Positions 33,171-43,388 of a stretch of 64,000 bases of DNA are shown in pieces. Made by a program: the position numbers and the translations under genes. Within the stretch, counting starts at the first letter, position 1. Every line of letters starts with the position of its first letter. Source of the stretch: Canna indica. Lineage: Eukaryota; Streptophyta; Magnoliopsida; Zingiberales; Cannaceae. The notes below the pieces were generated by a model, which ran no database searches, was not told the origin of the DNA, and worked only from the letters and a program-made list of their open reading frames with translations. The DNA lies in assembly GCA_034359265.1 (NCBI GenBank), contig CP136894.1:33200501-33264500 (forward strand). The letters run 5' to 3'.

Positions 33171-34690
33171 ATAATATCTATGTTCTATTAGAAAATGTGT
33201 AAATTGTGTCAGCCTTTCAACGACGATGAAAGAGATCGTTGTTATTCCCTCCAGCTTATAGATACCCGCATAAGCTGTCGCTAATATTCAAAAACAATAT
33301 CATAAAAATATCATAATTGATGACTTCACAATAGGTGCATGACATCGCATATTTAATAAAACATATGAGAACTTTTCTATATACGACTCTGTTCAGCTAT
33401 CATTGATGCATATGAGGGCTTTGTGGCTTGCCATACAAGCGGGTCGGTCCCATTCATCATACACAAGTAGCATATAGTTAGTATCATATTTATTTTTTTG
33501 TATAGATTATGTATTTGCTAATATATATCTTTTCACTCTTGTAGACTCGCATTTTGGAAGATGAGATCGTCCAATGTTCCACTCCGATGGAGATGTTCGA
33601 GATGTGACACCGTCAGTGGAGGAGGCATGAGAATTACATCAATAGGAGGGCCGTTGTTATTGTGGTAAATTGATTTTTTTTATTTATTTCTATTTATTAG
33701 TTAGTATATCATTAAATCCATATAATTACATTGTTTATTTGAGTTTGTATAAGAGATGTACACACGGATCATCACCTAGCAATGGGGTTCATTGTAGGGC
33801 TAGTTTGATGTTGTAGTGTGGGTTGATGTTGCGGGTGGCTGGGATCATGACCACTTTATAGCTTCACTATAATAGCGGCATATGCAAGCCATGATTGGCC
33901 TACTTGGAGCACCAACCTCTCCTGTCACTAGTGTGGGCATGCTGATGTCTCACAGGTAGCACTAGGATCGTATTGCCAATTTGATGGCAGAGCTTACCAA
34001 CCAGAGACAACAAATGAAATAGTAAATTGGAATTTTGGAGAATCAACAATGAATGCTCGAGGAAATGCAATTGTTTTTGGATGGCAGCTCAAAGCAACAT
34101 AATGATCTGTAGTCCTAGCGCCCTCCTTGTGGTATATGTGAAGCCCCCGCAGTTGTCGACACAAGACCTCCAGATATCATTTTGATGTGAATGTATGGAA
34201 TGGATGTAATGATATACTTGAATAATGTAATAGGGAATTAAATAATGTATATATGTGTTTTTAAATATTCAAATTGCTCCGAAAAAAATATAGAAGTTTG
34301 CGATGGCTTTACAATGGACGATCATTGATGATAATGTTCTACAATAGCTCCAGCCTCCAGCCAAGAACCATCACAGAAAGCTTATCAAAAAAATTTCTTA
34401 GTCTTGGATGAGTGTAAAATACCATAGTGCGTGATGATTTTCTAAGGACTATCGGTGATATAGCATTTTGCGACAACTCCCAATCGTCACAAAAAGCATA
34501 TTGAATATTTATCTTGGTCTCCAATGATTCTTAAAGATCATTGCTCATGCTTTTAGCTATATATAGTCTTGCCATGCCTTGACTGCCAGAAAGTCGTGGC
34601 CGACTCAGTATCAACAATGACCAACAGAGTCATTGTCGGAAATCATATATACGACAGTGAAGATGAACATTGTAGTCCAATTACATAAAT
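33171..34690 (+). mobile_element. CACTA-4: remnant with second-gene exons and 3' subterminal region
   Basis: 33540-34180 holds the same exon series as CACTA-1 and CACTA-3, here with many stops: RILEDEIVQCSTPMEMFEM, then AGGWDHDHFIASL, then LLGAPTSPVTSVGMLMSHR. 34280-34680 is full of short inverted motifs such as 'cgatggctttac', 'accatcaca' and 'gtcgtggccgac', like a subterminal region. A possible end is 'attgtagtc' near 34678. The 5' part is missing. Confidence 0.6.
33540..34180 (+). pseudogene. CACTA-4 second-gene remnant
   Basis: Exon-like blocks 33545-33664 (ending at gtggtaaat) and about 33752-34190. They translate to TPMEMFEM, ENYINRRAVVIV, VAGGWDHDHFIASL and a Gln/Met-rich tail LMAELTNQRQQMK with several stops. 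It is the most decayed of the three copies. Confidence 0.65.
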
Positions 34691-34695
34691 CATGT

Positions 34696-36119
34696 TCACT
34701 CTTTACTATCACAACTCATTAGCAACACCTTTAACAAAGACGATGTGCGCATTGCATGCGGACGCCTAAGACCGTCCCTTATAGCTAATGGCGCACATGG
34801 GGTGCGAAATAAAATAACTTATTAGCCACAGCTTAGTGGGGGCCCGAAAGCCGTTGGTGATATAAATAAGTCATTAGCCATGGCTAGAAGCAGTCGTCGC
34901 TTATTAATTAATTGCGCGAATGCGACGTGAAAATAAATCACTCATCACCGCCGGCATAGAGTGGGCCACGTCGGCCATCAGTGATATTAAAATTAAGAAT
35001 CCACGATTTACCAACGGCTCGCCAACCATTGATGATAAACCTTTTTATTTGCATTCGTGCCCGACCCTTCCTCTTTCTTCCTTTTCTTCTTCTTCTCTGC
35101 TCCCGTCATGTCGCTATCGCCTGTTGTCGCCACCATCCGCCCTCCACTGCCGGTTGTCGTCCTCTGCCGCCGGTCGACCCTTCCTCTCCGGCGTTTTCCG
35201 CTACTTATTTTCTCCTCCATCGGTATTATCCTCTCTCCTCCCCATTTTCTCCGCTCGCTACTCTGATCCGCCACCTTCTAGTGTCGGCTACTGTTGTTAA
35301 TTAAACCCTATTAATTTTTTTTAATTCTTTATTGTTAATTGTTAATTATTAATTAAATTAATTGTTAATTAGTTAATTAGTTTGGTTAATGTTAATTAAT
35401 TATTAATGTTGATTAGGGTTTAATTATTTTTAGGTTATTTAATGTTATTTTTGATTAGTTTAATGAAATTAGTTTAATGTTAATGTTATTGTTGATTAGT
35501 TTAATGTCAATTAATTAGTATTAATGGAATCGTCCACTGTGGACTCGCATCGGCATCCACAAATTTATAAAATAAATTAATCATGACGAGTTGATACGTT
35601 TCACATACGCATCTACGAGTCAAGTTATAATTTTGCAAAACCTTAGATTGGTTCGGGAGTTGTATGCTCGTATAAACGAAGTAGATGATCTTTTATACGA
35701 CGTACAACCTTTGAATTGTCTCTAACTGGATAATTTGGGAGCATAGTTATTTGTATTGCACTTAGTTTTTTTCTTTTAATAATTATTCATTTTTAAATTA
35801 TGGCTTGTATCTCCCTTGTTCTATGATACACGCCCAGATGATTTGCGTATTCGGAGAACTGTAGAAAGATGCTGACGAAATTTAGAATGAAGTTAATGAC
35901 TAAAAGAAATACTAAGTGAAATATGAATAACATGAATCCCGAATGGAATAGGACCATCCCACCTAAAGACATCAACTGAAAATATTGCCAACTTTTTGAC
36001 AGAACATGTCGGGCGATCGAAGTTGGATGTATTGACGAATTCATCGTGGAGCTATAACGAATGAATTTCAAGTAGGCGTAACTTACTTCGTAAATTTTGC
36101 CTACTAGAATTAAAAATTT
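34696..36119. other. CACTA-3 5' region, no gene
   Basis: 34740-35040 has short inverted motifs ('agccgttggtgata', 'ccaacggctcgccaaccattgatgat') as expected of a subterminal region. 35050-35280 is pyrimidine-rich and gives overlapping chance frames on both strands. 35310-35530 is built almost only of TTAATTA / TTAATGTTA units. Confidence 0.55.
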
Positions 36120-37812
36120 GTTAGTGGTGATAAAATCCGATGTCCATGCCGGAGATGTTCGAAATAAGATTTTTGGATAGAGAAACTGTCACAATGCATC
36201 TGTATATAAAAAGGATCCATACCAAGATATTTTGTATGGAATTGTCATGGGGAGTCACATCAAGTCATGATGTCAAGCAATCCTATTGTCCATACTCATG
36301 CTGAATCTTCTAGTCTCATTCTTTCTTTATCCAATCCACCTAATCCTTATAGAATAATTACTTTGGATAGTCTTGGTGGACAATTCATTTAAATGGAAAT
36401 ATTGATTCAGTTACTGAGACGGCAGTGCCACTAGATACTACAACAGTTAAAATCACTGAAGAACAACCTGTGATACAGATTGAATTGTCGAATAAGAAGG
36501 TTGTGGAATTTTACGAGATGTTGAAGGCTGCCGATGAACCCTTGTATGAGAATTGTCCAAAATATACAAGATTTTCGGTAATGATGCAACTCCTAAACAT
36601 CAAGTCCGATTGTAATATCAGTGGGGTTGCGTTTGATCGGATTGCAGGCTTTATCAATGGTATGCTACCTCTGAATAACAAGTTTGGTCCAACTTTTTAC
36701 AACACAAAAAAGTTGATGAGAAAATTAGGGTTTGGGTACGAAAAGATATACGCGTGCCGAAATATCTGTATTTTATACTATAAAGAAAATGGACAGTTGG
36801 AGTAATGCCCAATTTGTGAACATCCTCATCAAGGAGAAGAAATCGTTCCGGCAGAAAAATATCTCATTTAAGGTGCTTCGGTATTTACCAATGACAACAA
36901 GGCTTCAAAGGTTATTTATGTCAAAAAAGACTACCCCTTATATGAGATGGCATGCAAGAAGTCGTGATGATACAATAATGACTCATCCATCCGACAGTGA
37001 AGCATAAAAATATTTGGATAGATATTGTCCATCATTTGCTAGAGATACTAGAAATACCATATTGGGATTGTGCACGGATGGTTTTAATATGTTTGGTAAT
37101 TCGGCCACTACGTATTCAGTTTGGCCAGTGCTGCTAACAGTTTATAATTTGTCGACGTCAATGTGTATGAAAGATGAATTTATTTATCTTTCGATGATTA
37201 TTCTAAGTCCTAGGGGTTCTTTGATAGAAATTGACGTATTTCTCCGACCCCTAATTGATGAACAAAAAATATTGTGGGCTGAGGGAGTTGTCACTTATGA
37301 TTGTCACCGGAAGCAAAATTTTACTTTGCGAGTTGCTATACTGTGGACAATCAATTATTTCACAACCTACGGCATATTGTCTGGTTGGAGCACGCATGGG
37401 CGACTCTCTTGTCCATATTGCATGGAACACTCAAAAGCCTTCAGTCTTGAGAACGATCGAAAAATTTCCTTCTTTCATTATCATGGCTAGTTCCTACCGT
37501 CTAACCATCAATATCGAAGGAATCGTGACAAAATTACCAAGGGCAGAGTCGAAAGAGATGAGCCACCACCGGTGTTGTCTGGTGAACAGATGTTAGCACG
37601 TGTTGAATTGCTTCCAGAGATTACTTTTGGTCGGAATGTAAGAATTTCTGGCTTTGGTCAAAGACATAGCTGGGTGAAAAAAAGTATCTTTTGGGAATTA
37701 TCGTATTTGAGTTCATTACTAATTCGACATAAGAAGAAGAATTGGAAGATTCTGATATAGAAGAACAAGAAGAAGAGTATTACATGGATGATGAGAATGA
37801 TGAGGACAAATA
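36120..37812 (+). pseudogene. CACTA-3 TNP2-type transposase remnant
   Basis: Frames change often but the blocks run in order: 36150-36270 (N-terminal region); 36550-36800 (YTRFSVMMQLLNIKSDCNIS, then KLMRKLGFGYEKIYACRN); 36800-36830 zinc-like CPICEHPHQ; 36865-37005 (KVLRYLPMTTRLQRLFMSKK, then MRWHARSRDD, HPSDSEA); 37014-37490 (FARDTRNTILGLCTDGFNMF, SVWPVLLTVYNLSTSMCMK, IDVFLRPLIDEQKILWAEGV, TINYFTTYGILSGWSTHG, CPYCMEHSKAFSLEN). 37560-37812 ends with an acidic tail. These are the hallmarks of the plant TNP2 (En/Spm TnpD-like) transposase, which cuts the element out. Stops such as the one after DSEA and the shifts make it inactive. Confidence 0.9.
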
Positions 37813-38259
37813 ATTGTAATGTGAAGTATACCTTCAATTATTAAATATATCTGTTAATCTATTATATATAATCTAATTATATTCATATTTGATAGCTATG
37901 GTTCTAGAAGTGCATGCCCGAGGAGGCATTCCTCGCAAGATCCCCCAATGATTGTTGGCGCAAGGATTCCCCCTAGGCTTCGATCTCTATTTTGATGATA
38001 ACAAACAAGTATTTAATATATGCGTGTGAAGGTTTGAGTTCAGGTTGAGGTTGCGATAAGCACGCGAACTTCACTCGGAGATTCGCATAAATCGTCAAAA
38101 AGGCTCGGATGCAGATTAAGTAGATTCCTTGTAATATATCCCTAAGATCTCATCCCAAGCCTATTTGTAGAGTTATCCAAGTCAAAACTTGGTAACAAAT
38201 CCCATAAAAAGTGTGTAACAAAGTAAATGTCAAAAATCAGCCTCAACCCAAGTTAATTC

Positions 38260-38520
38260 GGTCGATCGGTCGATCGGTCGATCGACCGAACAGGGCAGAA
38301 AAATGGCAGAAGCCATTTCGGTCGACCGAACAATGCCAAAAATTGGCAGTGGCTACTCGATCAACCGAACAAGGCCAAAAATCGACAGTAGCAAATTCGG
38401 TCGACCGATCAATAGAGGAGCTAAAACGTAATGAAGACAGTCGACCATCTAGTCGACCGAACAAAGCGGCAAAAGGGAAGAACGCCAGCGGTCGCTGGGC
38501 AGTCGATCGGTTGGTCAACC
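38260..38520. repeat. GTCGACC/CGATCG palindrome array in copia solo LTR
   Basis: 'ggtcgatc' repeats three times in tandem, then CGGTCGACCGA-type sites follow at about 30-45 bp spacing, mixed with 'ggcaaaaa' and 'ggcagtagc' phrases. It is the same design as in the copia-E LTRs although the surrounding sequence differs. Confidence 0.8.
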
Positions 38521-38589
38521 GACGATCGACTGGCAAGCAACTTGTCGGTGTCCATTGGATGGGTTGAAGAGCCGTTCCGTGGGAGGGGT

Positions 38590-38597
38590 TATAAATA
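38590..38597 (+). promoter_or_regulatory. Possible TATA box of copia solo LTR
   Basis: TATAAATA followed by CCCCGC, about 640 bp into the LTR and just after the palindrome array, a plausible U3/R position. Confidence 0.5.
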
Positions 38598-39270
38598 CCC
38601 CGCACCAACCTTTATTAATCCTTCTTAACCATTAAGATAAGCTTTCAAAGTGTGATTTGTGCCTTCCAGGATTGATTATCTTGTGCTTGCTTCTCCGATC
38701 GATGATTTCTCTCAACCGCTCATGTTCCCTCAATTCCGGCTTCGATTCGATCTCAACGTCTTGTGGAGTTGGAGGCATTGAAGGCTTGAAAAATAGCTCT
38801 TAACTTTGGTTTACTCCTTAGCTCTTTTCATTGTAATTTTAATTGTTGTTTGAACTTATTTTTTCATTGATTAGCTTGGTAGGTATGCTAGTATAAACAC
38901 TTAGGGTTTACTTTGTAGAATTGTGTTTTGCCTAAGTGAATAGGTTTGAGGAGTTCTCAAAGGTTTGAGAACCGAGTCCTCGATTGTATTCAAAGAGAAA
39001 CACAAAGTCTATAAAGGGTTTAGTTTGAAATTCTTCGTGTGGAGCCAAGGTAGTGGAGTAGGCGGTTGATCGAACCACTATACTTTCTTGTGTTTGCATT
39101 GCTTTGTGTGTTTGCTTACAATCGTGTTTCATACTCGCTAACAAACATCACTTAGTTGCACTTACGTTTAGTTGAAGTTGTAACCGATTCAAAAAGGAAA
39201 TTGAAATAGATTGTTAAAAGTAATCCAACACTATTCAACCCCCCCTTCTAGTGTGGGTTTTCACTCAACA

Positions 39271-40660
39271 ACGATTACCACCTACCACTCCTTCGGCCAC
39301 CATCCCTTCAGTAGATCCAGGCCCGTCGACATTGAGACGTAGGCCACAAGGGCCTAATCGAATTCTCCCTCCGCCATCTAACGGAGAATCGTATAAATCA
39401 ATTAGTGTGCAAGGAAGAAGGTAAGTAGATGCATTAATTATTCCTTATAATTTATTTATAATTCAACATATCATAATACATAATTGTACTATATTTGGTG
39501 CAGGTTTGAGCAGGAGAACGTCCCATGCACTATAGCGGGGATGATCCGAAAGTTTATGCACGAGGCGTGCCCTACATGGTCTCATGTGCCCTATATGGTC
39601 TCATGTGCCCCATGAGCATATGGATTTAGTATGGCAAGAGTTCTCGGTAAGTATATTTATTAAATTAATATTGATGTTAAATATCGATTGGTAATAGTAA
39701 AAAAAAATTTTGCAGGCTCATTATACATGGCTGGAGGACCAAACTCCTTTTGTAGAGGCTGCATAGGAGCGCGTTGCCCGCGCTTGCTACAACGGGCTGC
39801 TTCAGCAGGCCCGTAAAATCGTGATGAGACAACTGGGGGCCACATAGATTGGGCAGACTTGGGGACACAGCCCCGAGTGGATTCCTGGACCTGTGTGGGA
39901 CTAGCTCATGGAGCGGTGAGACACGCCTGAGTGGCAGGAGGTCTCCTGGACAGCGTCGAGAAACTGCATGTCCGGGGGGATGGCACAGGGATGCCCCACA
40001 CTAGCGGCTCTGTGTCTTTTACGGTGCATGAGCGTCGTATAATTTTCTTACTTTTAATTAAATTATATATTGTGTATAATTTCCCCGGAGGATGGTACCA
40101 TCCAACGCCCCTTGCTGATGCAGGTGTTTGAGCACTCTCATTGTCAGCGACAATGAGCGAGGGACTACGTCGATAGCATGGCCTCGATCATCATGGTAAG
40201 TATTTATGTCTATTTGATTTATGCACTTTTTATTTGTAGTTTATATATATGTGGTATTTAAAATATAAATGCGTGTAGGAGACATACACAAGGACTGTGA
40301 TTGAGCGTAGAGGCACACCGCAGGACTTTGACGCGGGAGCGTGGGTCGAGACTGCAGGTGGCTAGGAGCACGATAGTTTTTATGGCTTTGCAGACAACGG
40401 CCATGCACGAGTCGTGTTAGGGCCACTTGGGGCACCGACCCCTCCCATTGCGGGTGAGCGGCCCTCGACATCCCGGACGCAGGACCAGACCCAAATAGCG
40501 TCCTTGGAGTTCGAGCTTACATAGCAGAGACAGGCGATGGAGGAGCAAAGACGGATGAATGACGAGTTGAGACAAACAATGCAGAACATGCAAGCCCTCA
40601 TCACTCAGATTTTATCTCACTCGATCATTCATATACCGATGATGTTCTAGCAGTCGTCCT
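39271..40660 (+). pseudogene. CACTA-3 second gene (Ptta/En/Spm type), exon remnants
   Basis: Before the copia solo LTR the frame ends IPRKIPQ (37905-37950) and after it continues TTPSATIPSVDPGPSTLRRR (39280-39345) and ILPPPSNGESYKSISVQG. Exons then match CACTA-1: 39505-39645 (RFEQENVPCTIAGMIRKFM, CPTWSHVP), 39716-40045 (HYTWLEDQTPFVEAA, then NCMSGGMAQ), 40085-40196 (TIQRPLLMQVFEHSH; donor gtaagt), 40279-40650 (ETYTRTVIERRGTPQDFDAG, FYGFADNGHARVVLGPLGAP, Gln-rich coil). The tail runs into the gypsy solo LTR at 40661 and resumes at 42951. Stops at several points show it is dead. Splice donors and acceptors are still clear. Confidence 0.75.
40656..40660. repeat. Gypsy solo LTR target-site duplication, left copy
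   Basis: gtcct at 40656-40660 is repeated exactly at 42951-42955, on both sides of the solo LTR. Confidence 0.9.
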
Positions 40661-41105
40661 TGTAATACTCGAGGTTTCCTAATATAAAAATTTTATTTGG
40701 TGCAACGCACGGGATCGGGGAATAGCAGGGTTGAGTCACAAAAATTGACGCGAATAGAAGGTATAATTTAATTTGTTTTACTCGTGAGTTATGTTTATAT
40801 GATTTATGTGCTAGATCGATTCAAGTCGAGTTGAAATTGGGTCTGTGGGTCGAGTCGGGGCTCCATTCGGACTCGGGTTAAGTTGAGCGAGGGAACTTAA
40901 GTCATGAGGGTATTTTTATCAAAAAAAAGGGGGGGGTTAAAAACCTCTCACCCCAAGTCACCGTGCGGCTCAAGGCAAGAGGGAGCCGCACACAGCCCGA
41001 GGGAAGAGGAAAGGGGAGAGGAGCTTGTGGACGGCGCCGGTCTCGTGTCATCGTCGGAGAAATCGGGATCGTCCTCATCTAGTCCATCTCCTTCATCCGA
41101 TCAAG

Positions 41106-42571
41106 GTGAGTGGTCTAACCGAGACCCATAGGGTAGGTGGGTAGCCGACCCAAGATATTGAGGATTTTATCGATTTCTCGTGATATTTCTGTCATCTTGT
41201 CGAAATTTTACCGAGATTTGATTCTCTTGTGTATATGTTGTTGGATGACGAAGTTTCACAGAGTTTTCCTCGAATTTAGGGGTCGGCCGAATGAGAAAAA
41301 AGGGGAAAGGCCATGCCGAATTTTTTTCCAATTTCCTAGAGCAGTTGAAACCTCTTAGATCGAATTCCTTGCAAGACTTGTTACTCAAGTGTTCTTGTTC
41401 ATGGTCGAAAGAGCCCTAATCTCACCTTGATAGGCTCGATCGAGCATGATAACCCTTGTGTAGGGTTCGGCCGAGCGGGTAAGAGGGGAACATCTCGACC
41501 AATTATGTTAAGTATTTTATTCGATGAATGGATTGTTGATAGTGGTAGATAGCAATTAACACTTGATAAAGAATTCTCGAATTCACTTATGTGGTTAGAA
41601 CCTAGTAAGGAATGTGAATCATGAAAATTCTTCATTTGTTTACCATGCTATGGTTAAATCTTTGTCATGTTAGACCAATTGTTTTCTTGTTGAATTTTGA
41701 GTAATTAAAAGCTGAATTTAATCTCCTTATTTTGGAAATCATGTGATTACTCATGTGGATAGTTGTAAAATGAATTTCGTAAGATATATATGCTGTGATG
41801 AACCCGATATTAGACATTTTTATGCTTATGAAATGTGATTACACTTAAGAAATATAATGCATAGACTAGGTTTCACACCTAGGGAAAGATAGTGAACATT
41901 AGTATTCGACTAGTGCGACCCGAGGAAGGGGTCGAATACGGCTTGATGCCCGGGGATTAAGATGGAAGTAATTTTTTTGAAACTCTGATTGTGTATTGTG
42001 ATTGAGATGGTCTACTGAAGAGTACCGATAGCCGAAACAGCTATTACTCGACTCAGCGGTGATTAGGGTCTTGAGATTGCACCAGCAGGCCTGCTAGGTG
42101 TTAGACCCGAGTGGTGGAGGGTCTTGAGATTTCGTAAGTGGGCCACGCTGACGGTAGACCCGAGTGAGGTGGGACTAGGTATCTCTAACCTGGTGGGATC
42201 CCTATACTAGTTGACCATCCTAGTTGACGGACTCGGTGACTGTGATTGACATTCCCTGTATGTTGTATAGGTCGGTTTGGCCGAGTACTGTATTGTGGTG
42301 AAGGTCGGACAGAGTCGAATCATTCTTACAGGATGAGGCCATAGTGGTCGAATGATACTCAATCTAAAGGAGCCGATATGGCTAGACTACATATTCACAT
42401 AGGTTGGCCAATTGGCCGGTTACCATGATATGACTAGCATGGACTCCTCATTTATGTGCTTGTGTATATATTTATATGTTATCATATCAAGGATTTAAGT
42501 AGAGGTTCGGAAGGACCGCTCACTGAGTTCCTTGTGAACTCACGATTTCTTGTTTTATTTTTTTTTTGCAG
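41106..42571 (+). promoter_or_regulatory. Possible LTR-resident intron (donor GTGAGT, acceptor TTTGCAG)
   Basis: Donor CAAG|GTGAGTGG at 41105/41106; acceptor polypyrimidine run and TTTGCAG ending at 42571. The same pair occurs in gypsy-D 3' LTR (56222 to 54681, minus), in the LTR at 8910 (11127 to 9234, minus) and in the gypsy-A LTR (2904 to 1512, minus). The gypsy-B fragment keeps the donor (26998-27003) and gypsy-C keeps the acceptor (ends 49799). In the truncated gypsy-D 5' LTR the acceptor is changed (GCAA for GCAG near 61986). Splicing itself is inferred; only the conserved sites are seen. Confidence 0.5.
42524..42542 (+). promoter_or_regulatory. Covarying 7-bp hairpin near the acceptor-like site
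   Basis: Stem TGAGTTC, loop CTTGT, stem GAACTCA. Equivalent hairpins with a 5-base loop are at 54706-54724, 62012-62030 and 9261-9279 (same stem), at 49757-49775 (TGAGTCC with GGACTCA) and at 1537-1555 (TAAGTCC with GGACTTA in sense). Two stem positions change in compensated pairs. Confidence 0.7.
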
Positions 42572-42950
42572 ATCCCGACCAGTGAGGTATGGCTTGGTGG
42601 CATGGTGCGACTGGAGAGCAGGTGTTGGCACAGATCTCGTAGCAGGCACCCATGTAGTCGTAGTCGTGTCGATAGGGTTGTAGACATGCATTGAGTAGTT
42701 TGTCTTTGAAAAAAAACTTGTATCTGCTTTAGACTTTGAAACTTGAGTTGTTTCCTTCGAATTTAAAATTACTAAAATTGTTTTGACATTTGTTTTTTTA
42801 AAAAAAATAAAGATTTGCGCAGTTGTCTTTTGTTCATGATACCTAGATGTGCAGTGTTTTCTTTGGTGTAGTGGTTTAGTGCATGTGGTAGGCTTCGGGG
42901 TACCGACACGTACCCTGGCCGGTCACGTAACCCGGAGTTGGGGCGTGACA

Positions 42951-43388
42951 GTCCTCCTCGACCCAATCGACGCTCCCGACTCAGTCGCTATCAACTCCAC
43001 AGCCTCCACCGCAGTCGTGAGATTTTGGTTTACTGTATTTTGATTATATTTTGATACTTGTTAGCCTCGATCTGTTTGAGGCTTAAATACTTGATAGATG
43101 TTCATATACTTTACATTTGATATTTTGATACTTGTTTGCCTCCGTTTGAGGCTTATAGTTGTTTATATACTTGATAGTTGTATATATACTTTTAGTTTTG
43201 ATATTTGATACTTGTTTACCTCCATTTGAAGCTTAGATTAATGATATTTAAGTAAAAAATTTATGGTTTGTTGTAAATGTATGTGTATGATATTTTGTGA
43301 TTGTAAATTATTGTTATAAATAAATTGTATTGTATAAATATTGTTGTATACATGAATTTTCAAAATTTTTATTTTTTTCAGTTACAGG
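42951..43388 (+). other. CACTA-3 second-gene tail and 3' untranslated region
   Basis: 42956-43020 continues the second-gene frame cut at 40660 (PRPNRRSRLSRYQLHSLHRS). After that 'gatacttgttagcctc' / 'gatacttgtttgcctccg' / 'gatacttgtttacctcc' repeats three times (43050-43220), followed by AT-rich sequence and 'ttcagttaca', which is also at 8131 in CACTA-1. Confidence 0.6.

Larger units (their letters stand above)
37953..39270 (+). mobile_element. Copia solo LTR (1318 bp) in CACTA-3
   Basis: Begins TGTTGGCGCAAGG and has 'tttgatgataacaaac' 50 bp in, the typical start of a copia LTR of this type; the fragments at 47849 and 62963 begin the same way. It ends 'ttcactcaaca'. Flanks are atgat (37948-37952) and acgat (39271-39275), one mismatch. 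No internal domain is left, so it arose by LTR-LTR recombination. It holds a GTCGAC-palindrome array (38260-38520) and a TATA-like TATAAATA at 38590-38597. Confidence 0.8.
40661..42950 (+). mobile_element. Gypsy solo LTR (2290 bp), perfect 5-bp TSD
   Basis: Starts TGTAATACTCGAGG and ends GGGGCGTGACA, the same boundaries (in sense direction) as gypsy-D. It is flanked by gtcct on both sides. No internal sequence is left. It contains the donor-like site CAAG/GTGAGT at 41102-41111, hairpin 42524-42542 and acceptor-like tttttttgcag ending at 42571. Upstream of the donor is 'gagccgcacacagcccgag', a phrase found in the same place in the other LTRs. This is the best-kept plus-strand copy for comparing LTR structure. 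Confidence 0.95.

Noticed and set aside
34920..35304. Several overlapping 60-126-codon frames on both strands, Ser/Pro- or Arg-rich
   Set aside because: All come from one pyrimidine-rich stretch of the CACTA-3 5' region, without a conserved motif.
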